Shown here: positions 1-9,233 of the stretch, piece after piece
Position numbering within the stretch: position 1 is the first letter of the stretch
How the letters are laid out: each line of letters opens with the position of its first letter
Assembly (NCBI RefSeq): GCF_900459175.1
Contig: NZ_UHFA01000002.1
Coordinates: 1,240,001 to 1,304,000, forward strand
DNA from: Streptococcus downei MFe28
Lineage (GTDB): Bacteria; Bacillota; Bacilli; Lactobacillales; Streptococcaceae
DNA length: 64,000 nt
Direction of reading: 5' to 3'
Translations under genes and position numbers: made by a program
Notes under the pieces: model-generated
The model's database searches: none
What the model was told of the DNA's origin: nothing
The model's input: only the letters and a program-made list of their open reading frames with translations

Positions 1-3000
1 TGGAAAGAAAATTACATTACAAATTACACAAGGTCAAGAAGCAGTGGGTGACCATCGCTGTCGCCTCTGCTGGTTTGGCCAGCGTAGTCGGTGCTGGCTC
101 CTTGAGCCAAACCGTTTCTGCTGACGATCTTGCTAAGGACCAAGCGGCAGCGACTGAGCAAAAGGCATCAGCCAATCAGGAAAAAGAAGAAGTAGTTTCT
201 GATCAGGTTGACACGACCAGTGCCAAAGCAACCTCTGAGAAGGAAGTTGCTCAAGCTTCGGACACTAGTTCAGAAGCCAACCAAGTTCCAGCCCAAGAAG
301 AAAAGAAGGCTGAAAAGGCAGCTGCTCCTGCGACAGCGACACCAGCTCCACAGACTGGTGCAAAAAACAGCCAAACAGCTAGTTCAGAAGCACCAGCGAC
401 AAGCAATCAAGCAAGTGAGACAGCTGAAACTGGTGCCTTAAGCCAAAAAGAAGAAGCAGCAGTTCTTTCGCTTGATAATATCAAGAAGATTGATGGAAAG
501 TATTACTATGTTATGGCAGACGGCTCTTATAAGAAGAACTTTGCCATTACTGTTGATGGGCAAATGCTTTACTTTGATGCCAAAACAGGTGCCCTGTCTT
601 CAACCTCTACCTATTCTTTCAGTCAAGGTTTGACACCAATTGTTTCTGATTTCTCAGTCAACAATAAGGCTTTCGATTCTTCTGAAAAGAGTTTTGAACT
701 GGTAGATGGTTACCTGACAGCTGAAAGCTGGTACCGTCCTGCTAAGATTCTTGAAAATGGCAAGACCTGGGTGGACTCCAAAGAAACTGACCTTCGTCCA
801 GTTCTCATGAGCTGGTGGCCAAACAAGGATACCCAAGTTGCCTACCTCAACTATATGTCCAAGGCGCTTGGTGGCAAGGAAGAGTTTACAACAGAAACCT
901 CTCAAACAACCTTGAATACAGCTGCTGAGTTGATTCAAACCAAGATTGAAGCTCGTATTTCTAAGGAACAAGGGACCAAATGGCTTCGTGAAGCTATGGC
1001 TGCTTTTGTAGCGACTCAGTCTCGTTGGAGTTACGCTAGTGAGCAATTTGATAAAAACGACCACTTGCAAGGTGGTGCTCTCCTTTATACTAATAATAAA
1101 TTGACCCAATGGGCAGATTCTAACTATCGTTTGCTTAACCGCACCCCTACCCGACAGGATGGCAAGCCTCATTATTCTAAAGCTGACGAATACGGTGGTT
1201 ACGAATTCCTCTTGGCTAATGACGTGGATAACTCCAACCCAGTCGTTCAAGCGGAAATGCTCAACCAAATCCACTACCTGATGAACTGGGGCTCTATTGT
1301 CATGAATGACAAGGATGCCAACTTTGATGGTATCCGTGTGGATGCGGTGGATAATGTCAATGCGGATACCCTGCAACTCTACACTAACTATTTTAATTCG
1401 GTTTATGGTGTCAACAAGTCAGAAGCCCAAGCCCTAGCTCACATTTCAGTATTAGAAGCTTGGTCTTATAATGATAATGACTATAACCAAGATACCAATG
1501 GTGCGGCCTTGGCTATGGACAATGGTCTACGCTTCTCCCTGCTTTATACCCTGACACGTCCACTTAATGAGCGGACTCCTGGTATGTCAACCTTGATTAA
1601 GTCACAATATGGTTTGACTGACCGGACCAAGGATGACAAGTATGGCGATACTCAGCCATCCTATGTCTTTGTTCGGGCTCATGACTCAGAAGTGCAAACC
1701 GTTATTGCGCAAATCATCAAGAAAAAAATTGATCCAACGACTGATGGCTTTACCTTCACCTTGGACCAATTGAAACAGGCCTTTGACATCTACAATAAGG
1801 ATATGAATAGTGTTGATAAGCACTATACCCACTACAATATTCCAGCAGCCTACGCTGTTATGTTGTCCAACATGGAATCAGTAACTCGGGTTTACTATGG
1901 AGACCTCTTTACCGATGATGGTCAATACATGGAAACCAAGTCTCCTTACTACGATGCTATCAATACCCTCCTTAGGGCCCGGATTCGTTACGCCGCTGGT
2001 GGTCAAACCATGGAACACAATTCCTATAAGGCATCAGCAGCTATGAAAGCTAAAAATCCTGATAGTGGTAGTGTGCTTGGCAACAGCGAAGTTCTTGTCT
2101 CTGTTCGTTTTGGTCAAGATGTGATGTCTGCTGACGATATGACTGGTGGTAAGCTGGCTAAAACCTCTGGTATGTTCAGCCTGATTTCCAACAACCCTGA
2201 ATTAGAATTGGATGCCAATGAAGAAATCAGGGTCAATGTTGGTAAGATTCATGCTGGTCAAACCTACCGTCCATTGCTTTTGACAACCGATAAGGGTCTG
2301 CAAAAGTACCTCAATGATTCTGATACTAAGCTGACCAAGGTTGCCGATAAGGATGGTTATATCACCTTCAAGGGCAGTGAAATCAAGGGCTACAAGCAGG
2401 TTGAAGTCAATGGTTACCTTTCTGTTTGGGTACCAGTCGGCGCAAAGGCAGATCAAGATATTCGTGTGGCAGCTTCAACTAAGGTTAATGGTAAGGATGA
2501 CAAGACTTATACAGCTAGTCAAGCCTTAGAATCACAATTAATCTACGAAGGTTTCTCAAACTTCCAAGATTTCGTTAAGAAGGACTCCCAATATACCAAT
2601 AAGAAGATTGCTGAAAATACCGACCTCTTTAAGGCCTGGGGCGTGACCTCATTTGAAATGGCGCCACAATACGTTTCCGCAACTGATGGTACCTTCCTGG
2701 ATTCTATTATTGAAAATGGTTATGCCTTCACCGACCGTTATGACCTTGCCATGAGCAAGAACAACAAGTACGGTTCTAAGGAAGACTTGGCCAATGCTCT
2801 TAAGGCCCTCCACGCTGCTGGTATCCAAGCTATCGCAGACTGGGTTCCAGACCAAATTTACCAACTCCCAGGTAAGGAAGTGGTAACTGCAAGTCGTGTT
2901 GATAACTATGGCCGTGTTAAGATTGACCAACCATTGGTTGAAAAACTTTACTTGGCCAATACCAAGAGCTCAGGAAAAGACTTCCAGGCTAAATATGGTG

Positions 3001-4517
3001 GTGAATTCTTAGAAGACCTGCAAAAGCAATACCCTGAAATGTTTACCGCTAAGATGATTTCAACCGGTAAAACCATTGATCCATCTGTCAAATTGAAGGA
3101 ATGGTCAGCTAAGTACTTGAACGGAACAAATGTTCTGGGTCGTGGTACAGACTATGTCCTCAGCGATGAAGGAACTGGCAAATACTTCACTGTTAATGAA
3201 AAGGGTGACTTCCTACCAGCAGCCCTGACAGGTGATAGGGAAGCCAAGACTGGTTTCTACAATGATGGTAAGGGAATGACCTACTATACAACGGCTGGTA
3301 ACAAGGCTAAATCTGCCTTTGTAACCGTAGCTGGAAATACCTATTACTTTGACTATACTGGTTATATGGTAACAGGACCAAACACGATTAACAGCAAATT
3401 CTATTACTTCCTGCCAAATGGGGTAATGCTCAAGGATGCTATTAAGCAAGATGAGTTGGGCCGTTCGGTTTACTATGGTAAAACTGGTACCATGTACAAG
3501 GCGACAGATAAATCTCAATGGTTTGCCATGACCGACTCTAAGGGTCAACAACGCTTCCGTCACTTTGACCGCTTCGGTATCATGTCTGTAGGACTGGTTA
3601 CCATCAATGGTAGTGTTCAATATTACGATGAAGAAGGCTTCCAAGTTAAGGGCGAATTTGTCACTGATAAGGATGGTCAAACCCGTTACTTTGACGAAGG
3701 TTCTGGTAATCTGGTTAAGGACCGCTTCCTCAATAAGGATGGCAAGTGGTACTATCTTGATGATAAAGGCTTGCTGGTCAAGGGGGCTCAAACCATTAAG
3801 GGTCAAAAACTCTACTTTGACACCAAGACCGGTGCCCAAGTCAAGGGTGACTTTGTTGCCGACAAGGATGGCAACCTGACCTTCTATAGTGGTGATAGTG
3901 GTCAAATGGTTCAAAGTGATTTCTTCTCAACAGGAAATAATGCTTGGTTCTATGCCGATGAAAATGGTCATGTCGCTAAGGGAGCTAAGACTATCAGAGG
4001 TCAGAAGCTCTACTTTGATACAAAAACAGGTCAGCAAGCTAAGGGACGCTTTATCCGTGATGACAAGGGGGTTCGTTACTATGATGCTGACACAGGTGCC
4101 TTGGTAACCAACGCTTTCCTTGAAACTAAGGCTGGTTCTAACCAATGGTATTACATGGGAGCAGATGGTTATGCTGTCAAGGGGAACCAGACCATAAAAA
4201 ATCAGCACATGTATTTTGATGCTGAAACTGGCCAACAAGCTAAGGGAATTATAGTGACAGATGCCAATGGTCGCAAGTATTTCTATGATACTTTTACTGG
4301 CAGTCGTGTTGTAAACCAATTTGTTTTGGTTAATGGAAATTGGTATTTCTTTGGTTATGACGGATCTGCAGTAACAGGTTTCCATGATATCAAGGGACAA
4401 CACCTTTACTTCAATTCCGATGGAACACAGGCCAAAGGGACTACGGTAAAAATTGGCAATCGCAGCTATACCTTTGATGCTCACACTGGTGAGCTGACAT
4501 CTGTTCATTATGGCTGA
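1..4517 (+). CDS. gtfS: GtfS-like glucosyltransferase (GH70 glucansucrase), start codon cut by window edge
   Basis: Secreted glucansucrase that splits sucrose and polymerises the glucose into extracellular alpha-glucan. The window opens at the second base of the ATG, and the reading frame gives MERKLHYKLHKVKKQWVTIA, a KxYKxGKxW-like signal peptide ending near a VSADD cleavage site; the complete protein would be about 1505 residues. A low-complexity Ala/Glu/Gln region follows (about residues 40-150), then one YF/YY repeat and the GH70 core. Catalytic residues are visible: nucleophile D448 (RVDAVDNV), acid/base E486 (LEAWS) and transition-state D562 (RAHDSEVQT). From about residue 1080 to the end there are YYF/YFD glucan-binding repeats. 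The sequence closely matches what I know of S. downei/S. sobrinus GtfS, which makes soluble glucan; product type is inference. The downstream gene is convergent, so the gene ends in its own terminator. Confidence 0.93.
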   Translation, partial: ERKLHYKLHKVKKQWVTIAVASAGLASVVGAGSLSQTVSADDLAKDQAAATEQKASANQEKEEVVSDQVDTTSAKATSEKEVAQASDTSSEANQVPAQEEKKAEKAAAPATATPAPQTGAKNSQTASSEAPATSNQASETAETGALSQKEEAAVLSLDNIKKIDGKYYYVMADGSYKKNFAITVDGQMLYFDAKTGALSSTSTYSFSQGLTPIVSDFSVNNKAFDSSEKSFELVDGYLTAESWYRPAKILENGKTWVDSKETDLRPVLMSWWPNKDTQVAYLNYMSKALGGKEEFTTETSQTTLNTAAELIQTKIEARISKEQGTKWLREAMAAFVATQSRWSYASEQFDKNDHLQGGALLYTNNKLTQWADSNYRLLNRTPTRQDGKPHYSKADEYGGYEFLLANDVDNSNPVVQAEMLNQIHYLMNWGSIVMNDKDANFDGIRVDAVDNVNADTLQLYTNYFNSVYGVNKSEAQALAHISVLEAWSYNDNDYNQDTNGAALAMDNGLRFSLLYTLTRPLNERTPGMSTLIKSQYGLTDRTKDDKYGDTQPSYVFVRAHDSEVQTVIAQIIKKKIDPTTDGFTFTLDQLKQAFDIYNKDMNSVDKHYTHYNIPAAYAVMLSNMESVTRVYYGDLFTDDGQYMETKSPYYDAINTLLRARIRYAAGGQTMEHNSYKASAAMKAKNPDSGSVLGNSEVLVSVRFGQDVMSADDMTGGKLAKTSGMFSLISNNPELELDANEEIRVNVGKIHAGQTYRPLLLTTDKGLQKYLNDSDTKLTKVADKDGYITFKGSEIKGYKQVEVNGYLSVWVPVGAKADQDIRVAASTKVNGKDDKTYTASQALESQLIYEGFSNFQDFVKKDSQYTNKKIAENTDLFKAWGVTSFEMAPQYVSATDGTFLDSIIENGYAFTDRYDLAMSKNNKYGSKEDLANALKALHAAGIQAIADWVPDQIYQLPGKEVVTASRVDNYGRVKIDQPLVEKLYLANTKSSGKDFQAKYGGEFLEDLQKQYPEMFTAKMISTGKTIDPSVKLKEWSAKYLNGTNVLGRGTDYVLSDEGTGKYFTVNEKGDFLPAALTGDREAKTGFYNDGKGMTYYTTAGNKAKSAFVTVAGNTYYFDYTGYMVTGPNTINSKFYYFLPNGVMLKDAIKQDELGRSVYYGKTGTMYKATDKSQWFAMTDSKGQQRFRHFDRFGIMSVGLVTINGSVQYYDEEGFQVKGEFVTDKDGQTRYFDEGSGNLVKDRFLNKDGKWYYLDDKGLLVKGAQTIKGQKLYFDTKTGAQVKGDFVADKDGNLTFYSGDSGQMVQSDFFSTGNNAWFYADENGHVAKGAKTIRGQKLYFDTKTGQQAKGRFIRDDKGVRYYDADTGALVTNAFLETKAGSNQWYYMGADGYAVKGNQTIKNQHMYFDAETGQQAKGIIVTDANGRKYFYDTFTGSRVVNQFVLVNGNWYFFGYDGSAVTGFHDIKGQHLYFNSDGTQAKGTTVKIGNRSYTFDAHTGELTSVHYG

Positions 4518-4532
4518 TTATCAGACTGCAAA

Positions 4533-4564
4533 GAAAAGAATCGAGCCTGCTCGGTTCTTTTTTG
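4533..4564 (+). terminator. Rho-independent terminator of the GtfS gene
   Basis: Stem AGAATCGAG / CTCGGTTCT (one T-G pair) with loop CCTG, preceded by an A run and followed by TTTTT. It lies 16 nt after the stop codon. Confidence 0.85.
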
Positions 4565-4583
4565 ATATATGAAAAAGAGGAGT

Positions 4584-4689
4584 TATACTCAACAAAAATC
4601 AAATTAGACTTACTTCGTTTGTTTGTAAACCTAAATTTTTGATAAAGCTTTTCTATATAGATTTCAGGCTTTGATTTTAACTCAGTATT
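4584..4689. repeat. RUP-like repeat, degenerate copy (about 106 bp)
   Basis: The left end TATACTCAACAAAAATCAAA is mirrored by the right end TTTGATTTTAACTCAGTATT. These match the ends of the better-preserved copies at 18975, 33993 and 59630. The interior has diverged. It lies in the gap between two convergent genes. Confidence 0.6.
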
Positions 4690-4771
4690 AGAAGGAATCC
4701 ATAGATACAAATTGAAGCCTATACAACTTCCGAAGTATACTCAAGCTTCTCTTGAATTACTTTTGCAAGGG

Positions 4772-5452
4772 TTAATCAGTTGCTAAAGCTAGTTGAGCTG
4801 CACGTTTTGCATGGATGACTGTCGTATCGAAAACCGGTAGTGATGAATCTTCTTGAGAAATTAATAGACCGATTTCCGTGCATCCCAAGATGACGGCTTG
4901 GGCTCCCTTTACTTTTAGTTGATTAATGACTTTAGCAAAATACTGGCGTGAGTCATCTTTGATAGCTCCTAAACAGAGTTTTTCGAAAATAATGCGATTA
5001 ACTTCTTCAACTTGTTCATCTTCTGGAATCAAAACAGTTAATCCTCTATCAAATAATTTTTGTTTCATAGTGTATCTTGTTCCAAGCAGAGCAACTGTTC
5101 CAATATTATCTTCTTCCAAGGCATCAGCTGTAGCGTCAGCAATGTGAACTAGAGGAATATTAATCATTGATGTCACTTTTGGTACGACCTTATGCATGGT
5201 ATTGGTGCAGATAACAATCATCTCAGCGCCAGCCATTTCTAACTTTTATGCAGCTCGACCAAGGATCTCACCGCTTTTCTCCCAGTCACCTTGAGTTTGG
5301 CATTTTTCAATTTCATCAAAATCAACACTAAAAAGAATGATTTTAGCTGAATGGAGACCTCCTAGTTCTTCCTTAACGGTCTCGTTAATCAATTGATAAT
5401 AAGGAATAGTACTTTCCCGGCTCATGCCACCGATTAAACCGATTGTTTTCAT
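4772..5452 (-). pseudogene. Aspartate/glutamate racemase family gene interrupted by one in-frame stop
   Basis: Cofactor-independent amino-acid racemase family (Asp/Glu/hydantoin). Reading on the minus strand from the ATG at 5452, the protein starts MKTIGLIGGMSRESTIPYY and runs to ...GRAA, then a TAA at 5246-5248. The same frame continues KLEMAGAEMIVICTNTMHK to 4772. Both catalytic cysteine motifs (CTNTMHK and GCTEIGLL) therefore lie after the stop. Removing the single TAA, most simply from an AAA lysine codon, restores a protein of about 226 residues, the usual size. A good RBS (AAAGGAGA) precedes the first ATG. An ATG at 5236 could start the second half, but it would lack the N-terminal fold. 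It is either a recent pseudogene or a sequencing error. Confidence 0.85.
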
Positions 5453-5915
5453 ATTTTGTCTCCTTTTACCAGATTTAGCAATATTATATCAGGAATTACA
5501 TTAGAAATGGAATCTGGACTAAAATTCACTTGGTTTATATAAAGTGAGGCTCTTAAATCCTTTTTAGACCATATGCTAAGGTTGGGCGGTAAAATGGAGA
5601 TAATAGCTAACTATAGAGGTATACAAAGACCTCAGACCTCTACTAGAAATATTTTTGCCATGAAAGTAATAAGAGGTGGCCTAATGGGAAGGTAAAATCG
5701 CTAAATTTTGAGAAAGTCCAACAAGAGATTGGTGACTACAAGGAGCTTCCTTAATGAATCGCTTTTTGCTGAAAAAAACAGTGTTAGGTACATTTCGGGA
5801 TAGTATCCAAACATTTGCGGATAAGTGTCTAGACAGGACTTACTCTCTCTAGTAGACTAGAGAGGTCGAGGTTTCACAACCTTGCGATAGTTTACTTTTT
5901 GAAAGGAAAAATGAA
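5453..5915. other. Gene-free stretch with one perfect short hairpin
   Basis: No convincing coding frame. Near its right end CTCTCTAGT / ACTAGAGAG (5845-5853 and 5856-5864) forms a 9-bp perfect inverted repeat with a 2-nt gap, about 50 nt before the next start codon. Its role is unknown; it could be an operator or a leader structure. Confidence 0.5.
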
Positions 5916-6236
5916 ATGAAATCACCAATTAAGAAAGCCCTCTTTACCTCAGCCCTTGTCGCTGCCCTTTTTGCAACGGGTTCCAGCGTTTCTGCCCTCG
6001 GTTTAACAGAAACCAACCGTTATGGTCGGGCTCAGAACCCTAATTTCTATCGGAGCCAATATGATTTCAAGGTTCATAATATGGACATTGAGGGCAACCC
6101 TATTCAGGAAGAGGGGACAGACTTTAGCCAATATTATTGGCGAGGGGATGAATCTGGCCAGTCAACCAGCTATGATGAAAATACCCATGTCACAACGACC
6201 ACCTACTATACCATCCGTTACTGGGAAGCTAAATAA
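5916..6236 (+). CDS. Small secreted protein, unknown function
   Basis: 106 residues. The N-terminus MKSPIKKALFTSALVAALFA has a basic start, a hydrophobic core and a probable cleavage after SSVSA, so the mature part is about 78 residues. The mature part is rich in Tyr, Thr, Asn and acidic residues with no cysteine, no LPXTG sorting signal and no lipobox, so it is predicted to be released. RBS GAAAGG lies 9 nt before the ATG; an ATG at 5911 is out of frame. I do not recognise a family. It stands alone, followed directly by a terminator, so it is a monocistronic unit. Confidence 0.75.
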   Translation: MKSPIKKALFTSALVAALFATGSSVSALGLTETNRYGRAQNPNFYRSQYDFKVHNMDIEGNPIQEEGTDFSQYYWRGDESGQSTSYDENTHVTTTTYYTIRYWEAK

Positions 6237-6246
6237 TCGAAATTGT

Positions 6247-6276
6247 GACCTCAAGTCTGCTTGGGGTCCTTTTTTT
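6247..6276 (+). terminator. Terminator of the small secreted protein gene
   Basis: Stem GACCTCAAG / CTTGGGGTC with loop TCTG followed by a run of T. Confidence 0.85.
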
Positions 6277-6323
6277 GTGTCTGCGGATTTAGTCTGATTG
6301 TCCCGCGAGGACCTGTCCTTTGA

Positions 6324-6329
6324 TATAAT
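6324..6329 (+). promoter_or_regulatory. -10 box for the DUF1858-DUF438 operon
   Basis: Perfect TATAAT 33 nt before the ATG at 6363. The best -35 (TTGTCC, 6298-6303) is 20 nt away, so the -35 is uncertain. Confidence 0.5.
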
Positions 6330-6362
6330 GGAGACATTACTAGAGAAAGTGAGTCACATGTT

Positions 6363-6593
6363 ATGACCAATACCATAGATTTATCCAAACCGGTTGCCAA
6401 GACCTTGGAGGAGCATCCCGAGCTCAAGGAAATTCTGATTGATTTGGGCTTTAAACCCCTGGCTAATCCTTTGATGTTAAAAACTTTGGGTCAGGCGACT
6501 AGCCTTAAGGCAGGTTCCAAGTTGGCCAAGATTCCTTTGGAGAAAATCAAGCAAACACTAGAATTTAACGGCTACGAGGTTAAGGGGGATTGA
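6363..6593 (+). CDS. DUF1858 domain protein
   Basis: 76-residue soluble protein. Residues about 4-62 (IDLSKPVAKTLEEHPELKEI onward) match the DUF1858 helical domain, often found with or fused to DUF438. The ATG at 6358 hits a stop at once, so 6363 is the start. It is followed after 1 nt by the DUF438 gene, so the two are translationally coupled. Function is not established; proximity suggests a partner of the downstream hemerythrin/PAS protein. Confidence 0.85.
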   Translation: MTNTIDLSKPVAKTLEEHPELKEILIDLGFKPLANPLMLKTLGQATSLKAGSKLAKIPLEKIKQTLEFNGYEVKGD

Positions 6594-6594
6594 G

Positions 6595-8001
6595 ATGGCA
6601 GAGGAAAGGATTGAGATACTAAAAAACATTTTGGTGGATCTTCACCACGGTGCCAGTCAGGAGTCGGTTCAGGAGCGTTTTAATCAACATTTCCAAGGCG
6701 TTTCAGCACTGGAAATTTCTCTCATGGAGCATGAACTGATGTCCGATGAAAAGTCGGGCGTGACTTTTGAAGATGTCATGGAGCTCTGCGATGTCCATGC
6801 CAATCTCTTTAAGAATGCTGTTCAGGGCGTAGAAGTGGCTGATAGCGACCAGCCAGGGCATCCGGTCTATGTCTTTAAGCAGGAAAACCTAGCCCTGCGT
6901 GGTGCCCTCTTAAGAATTCGTCGTATTCTGGATAATTTGGCCCAGCCAGAAAATAGGGAGTTTCAGGCTGAACTTCTTAAGGGCCTGAAAAATCAGATGA
7001 GACTCTTAGGACAATTTCAACGCCACTACCAACGCAAGGAAGAGCTCTTCTTTCCAATTATGGAGTCCTATGGACATGATTCTCCACCCAGAGTCATGTG
7101 GGGTGTTGACGATGAAATCCGTCAGCTTTTTAAGGACCTGCAAGCTAAGGTCCAAGACTTGCCAGAAGTCGAGCTAGCAGTTGTCAAAGAGTCTTTTGAG
7201 GTCTTTGCGGATGAGTTCGAACAGATGATTTTCAAGGAAGAGTCTATCCTTTTAATGATTCTCTTAGAAATTTTTACCCAGGATGACTGGCTCAAGATTG
7301 CCAAAGAAAGTCAGGCTATCGGCTATGCTATTGTTAAGCCTGAGAAGGAATGGATTCCTCAGCGTGAGAAGTTTGAGCCATGTTCGGACTTGGACTCAGA
7401 GGATTCACAAGCGAAAGCAGGGGCAAGTCTAGAGCCGAAAGCGTCCAAAAAGTCAGAGCCAACAACTGGGCAGGGCTCCTTAGACTGGGCTTCCAGCCAA
7501 AAGCGAGAGCAGGTCATTGAGACCCCAGCTGGTCAATTTACCATTAGTTTTGAGCCAAAGAAAGAGTCTCTAAATCGACAAGAGCCACAACAATTTACCA
7601 ATGGCTATCTTTCCTTGGACCAGGCTAATCTCATTTTGGACCATCTCCCTTTGGAAATCACTTTTGTCAATAAGGATGATATTTTCCAATACTACAACAA
7701 TAGCGTTCCAGCTAAGGAAATGATTTTTAAACGAATGCCTAGTCAGATTGGCCGTAATGTTGAGCTCTGCCATCCGCCAAGAGTTCTTGATAAGGTTAAG
7801 CAGGTCTTTGAAGTTTTAAAGTCTGGCCAGAAGGACAAGGTGACCATGTGGTTCAAATCACAAAAGAAAGGTAAGTTCGTCTATGTGACCTATGCGGCTG
7901 TCCGAGACCAAGCAGGAGAATTTCAAGGTGTCCTGGAATATGTTCAAGATATTCAACCCTTCTTTGACTTAGAAGAGGACAGTCATAGGGATATTACCTA
8001 A
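6595..8001 (+). CDS. DUF438 / hemerythrin HHE / PAS domain protein
   Basis: 468 residues. Domains in order: DUF438 (about 15-85), a hemerythrin-type four-helix region (about 90-230, with spaced His/Glu such as H, HYQRKEELFFP and EEFEQMIFKEE), a low-complexity linker rich in Ser/Lys/Glu (about 265-310), and a PAS fold (about 345-460, LPLEITFVNKDDIFQYYNN to YVQDIQPFF). There is no kinase, cyclase or DNA-binding output domain. Such proteins are thought to sense oxygen, NO or redox state through a di-iron site; this is family knowledge, not shown here. RBS AAGGGGG overlaps the end of the preceding gene. Confidence 0.85.
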   Translation: MAEERIEILKNILVDLHHGASQESVQERFNQHFQGVSALEISLMEHELMSDEKSGVTFEDVMELCDVHANLFKNAVQGVEVADSDQPGHPVYVFKQENLALRGALLRIRRILDNLAQPENREFQAELLKGLKNQMRLLGQFQRHYQRKEELFFPIMESYGHDSPPRVMWGVDDEIRQLFKDLQAKVQDLPEVELAVVKESFEVFADEFEQMIFKEESILLMILLEIFTQDDWLKIAKESQAIGYAIVKPEKEWIPQREKFEPCSDLDSEDSQAKAGASLEPKASKKSEPTTGQGSLDWASSQKREQVIETPAGQFTISFEPKKESLNRQEPQQFTNGYLSLDQANLILDHLPLEITFVNKDDIFQYYNNSVPAKEMIFKRMPSQIGRNVELCHPPRVLDKVKQVFEVLKSGQKDKVTMWFKSQKKGKFVYVTYAAVRDQAGEFQGVLEYVQDIQPFFDLEEDSHRDIT

Positions 8002-8331
8002 TTCCCATCATATTGTTGGCTTTGATTTTCGCTGAGTGGGAAACATAGTTTGGAAATTAAAGGCCAAAGGAAGTCACTTTTGATTGATTTGGCCAAGAAG
8101 TGCTAGAAAGTCGCTAAATTCTCAGATTTTTCTGGGAGTTTTGAAGCTGAAAAGAAGTCTAAGAAAATAGCCGTAAATCAACAGGATTCTGTCTCAGACT
8201 AAGTTATGTTTTGATTTTGGAGCGACTATTCCCACTTTCTAACCAGAATAAGCCCTCGAGGGACACGGAAACTCCTGACTTCAAGTCAAGCCTTGCCGGT
8301 TTGGCTTCTTTCTTTTAGGTCTAAAAAAAGG
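8002..8331. other. Gene-free stretch before truB
   Basis: No coding frame supported. A weak hairpin AAGCC / GGCTT with a T-rich tail (about 8288-8316) could end transcripts from upstream. Nothing else recognised. Confidence 0.4.
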
Positions 8332-8346
8332 TATAATAGCAGAATG
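8332..8346 (+). promoter_or_regulatory. -10 box placed 6 nt before the truB ATG (probable leaderless mRNA)
   Basis: TATAAT at 8332-8337, then AGCAGA, then ATG at 8344. Transcription starting 7 nt after the -10 would begin at the A of the start codon. There is no Shine-Dalgarno sequence between. The -35 is weak. Confidence 0.6.
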
Positions 8347-9228
8347 ATGAACGGTATTATTAATCTCAAAAAAGAGGCTGGCATGACTAGTCATGATGCG
8401 GTTTTTAAACTGCGAAAAATTCTGGGCCAAAAGAAGATTGGTCATGGTGGGACCCTGGACCCTGATGTTACAGGTGTTTTACCCATTGCCCTAGGTAAGG
8501 CTACTCGGGTGTTGGAATACATGACTGATAGTGGTAAGGTCTATGAAGGTCAAATTACCCTGGGATATTCAACCACAACAGAGGATGCTAGTGGGGAAAT
8601 CGTGTCTGAGACACCGATTTCCCAAGAGCAGTTGACCCAAGAAGAAGTTGACCAGACTATGGCAACTTTCTTAGGGGAAATCACGCAGGTTCCTCCCATG
8701 TATTCGGCCGTTAAGGTCAATGGTCGCAAGCTCTACGAATATGCCAGGACTGGCCAAACTGTTGAGCGCCCCCAAAGACAGGTAACCATTAAAGAATTCA
8801 CTCGGACTTCTCCTCTGACCTTTGACAAGGGACTCTGTCGCTTTGATTTCCGCGTGGCCTGTGGCAAGGGGACCTATGTTCGAACCCTAGCCGTTAATTT
8901 GGGGGAGAAATTGGGCTTGGCCAGCCATATGTCAGTCCTCAAAAGGACAGCTTCAGCAGGCCTAGTCTTGGAAGATGCTCTGACCCTAGAAGACATCGCT
9001 AATCGGGTTGTAAAAGAAGATTTTAGTTTCTTCTTGCCCTTGGAATACGGGGTTCTAGATTTGCCCAGAGTGGATCTAAATCAAGAACAAAAGACCGAGA
9101 TTTCCTTTGGTCGCTTTATTAAGTTGGACTCCCAGGAGCCCCTTTTGGCTGCATTCTATGGAGATGCGGTCCAAGCCATTCTGGAAAGAAGGGGCCACTT
9201 ATATAAACCGCGAAAGGTTTTAGTATAG
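8344..9228 (+). CDS. truB: tRNA pseudouridine(55) synthase TruB
   Basis: Converts U55 to pseudouridine in the T-arm of tRNAs. The start is placed at 8344 ([20 protein letters not shown]), the family's usual N-terminus; an upstream extension to 8293 would run through the -10 box and is rejected. The second Met at 8347 is also possible. The catalytic Asp is D39 in [10 protein letters not shown]. The later [19 protein letters not shown] and [10 protein letters not shown] blocks are typical. About 294 residues, normal length. Its stop is 5 nt before ribF, so the two form an operon, the usual truB-ribF pairing in Firmicutes. Confidence 0.95.
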   Translation: MMNGIINLKKEAGMTSHDAVFKLRKILGQKKIGHGGTLDPDVTGVLPIALGKATRVLEYMTDSGKVYEGQITLGYSTTTEDASGEIVSETPISQEQLTQEEVDQTMATFLGEITQVPPMYSAVKVNGRKLYEYARTGQTVERPQRQVTIKEFTRTSPLTFDKGLCRFDFRVACGKGTYVRTLAVNLGEKLGLASHMSVLKRTASAGLVLEDALTLEDIANRVVKEDFSFFLPLEYGVLDLPRVDLNQEQKTEISFGRFIKLDSQEPLLAAFYGDAVQAILERRGHLYKPRKVLV

Positions 9229-9233
9229 AAACG

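Noticed and set aside
48..50. GTG at 48 as the start of the first glucosyltransferase
   Set aside because: The frame stays open to base 1 and encodes a standard signal peptide whose ATG loses only its first base at the window edge.
654..1376. Minus-strand open frames inside gtfS, and similar long antisense frames at 3213-3914 and 3927-4508
   Set aside because: They mirror repetitive codons of a clear plus-strand gene and resemble no protein family.
8293..8343. Longer truB N-terminus from 8293
   Set aside because: It would be encoded across the TATAAT box and lacks a Shine-Dalgarno; family proteins start at MNGIINLKK.
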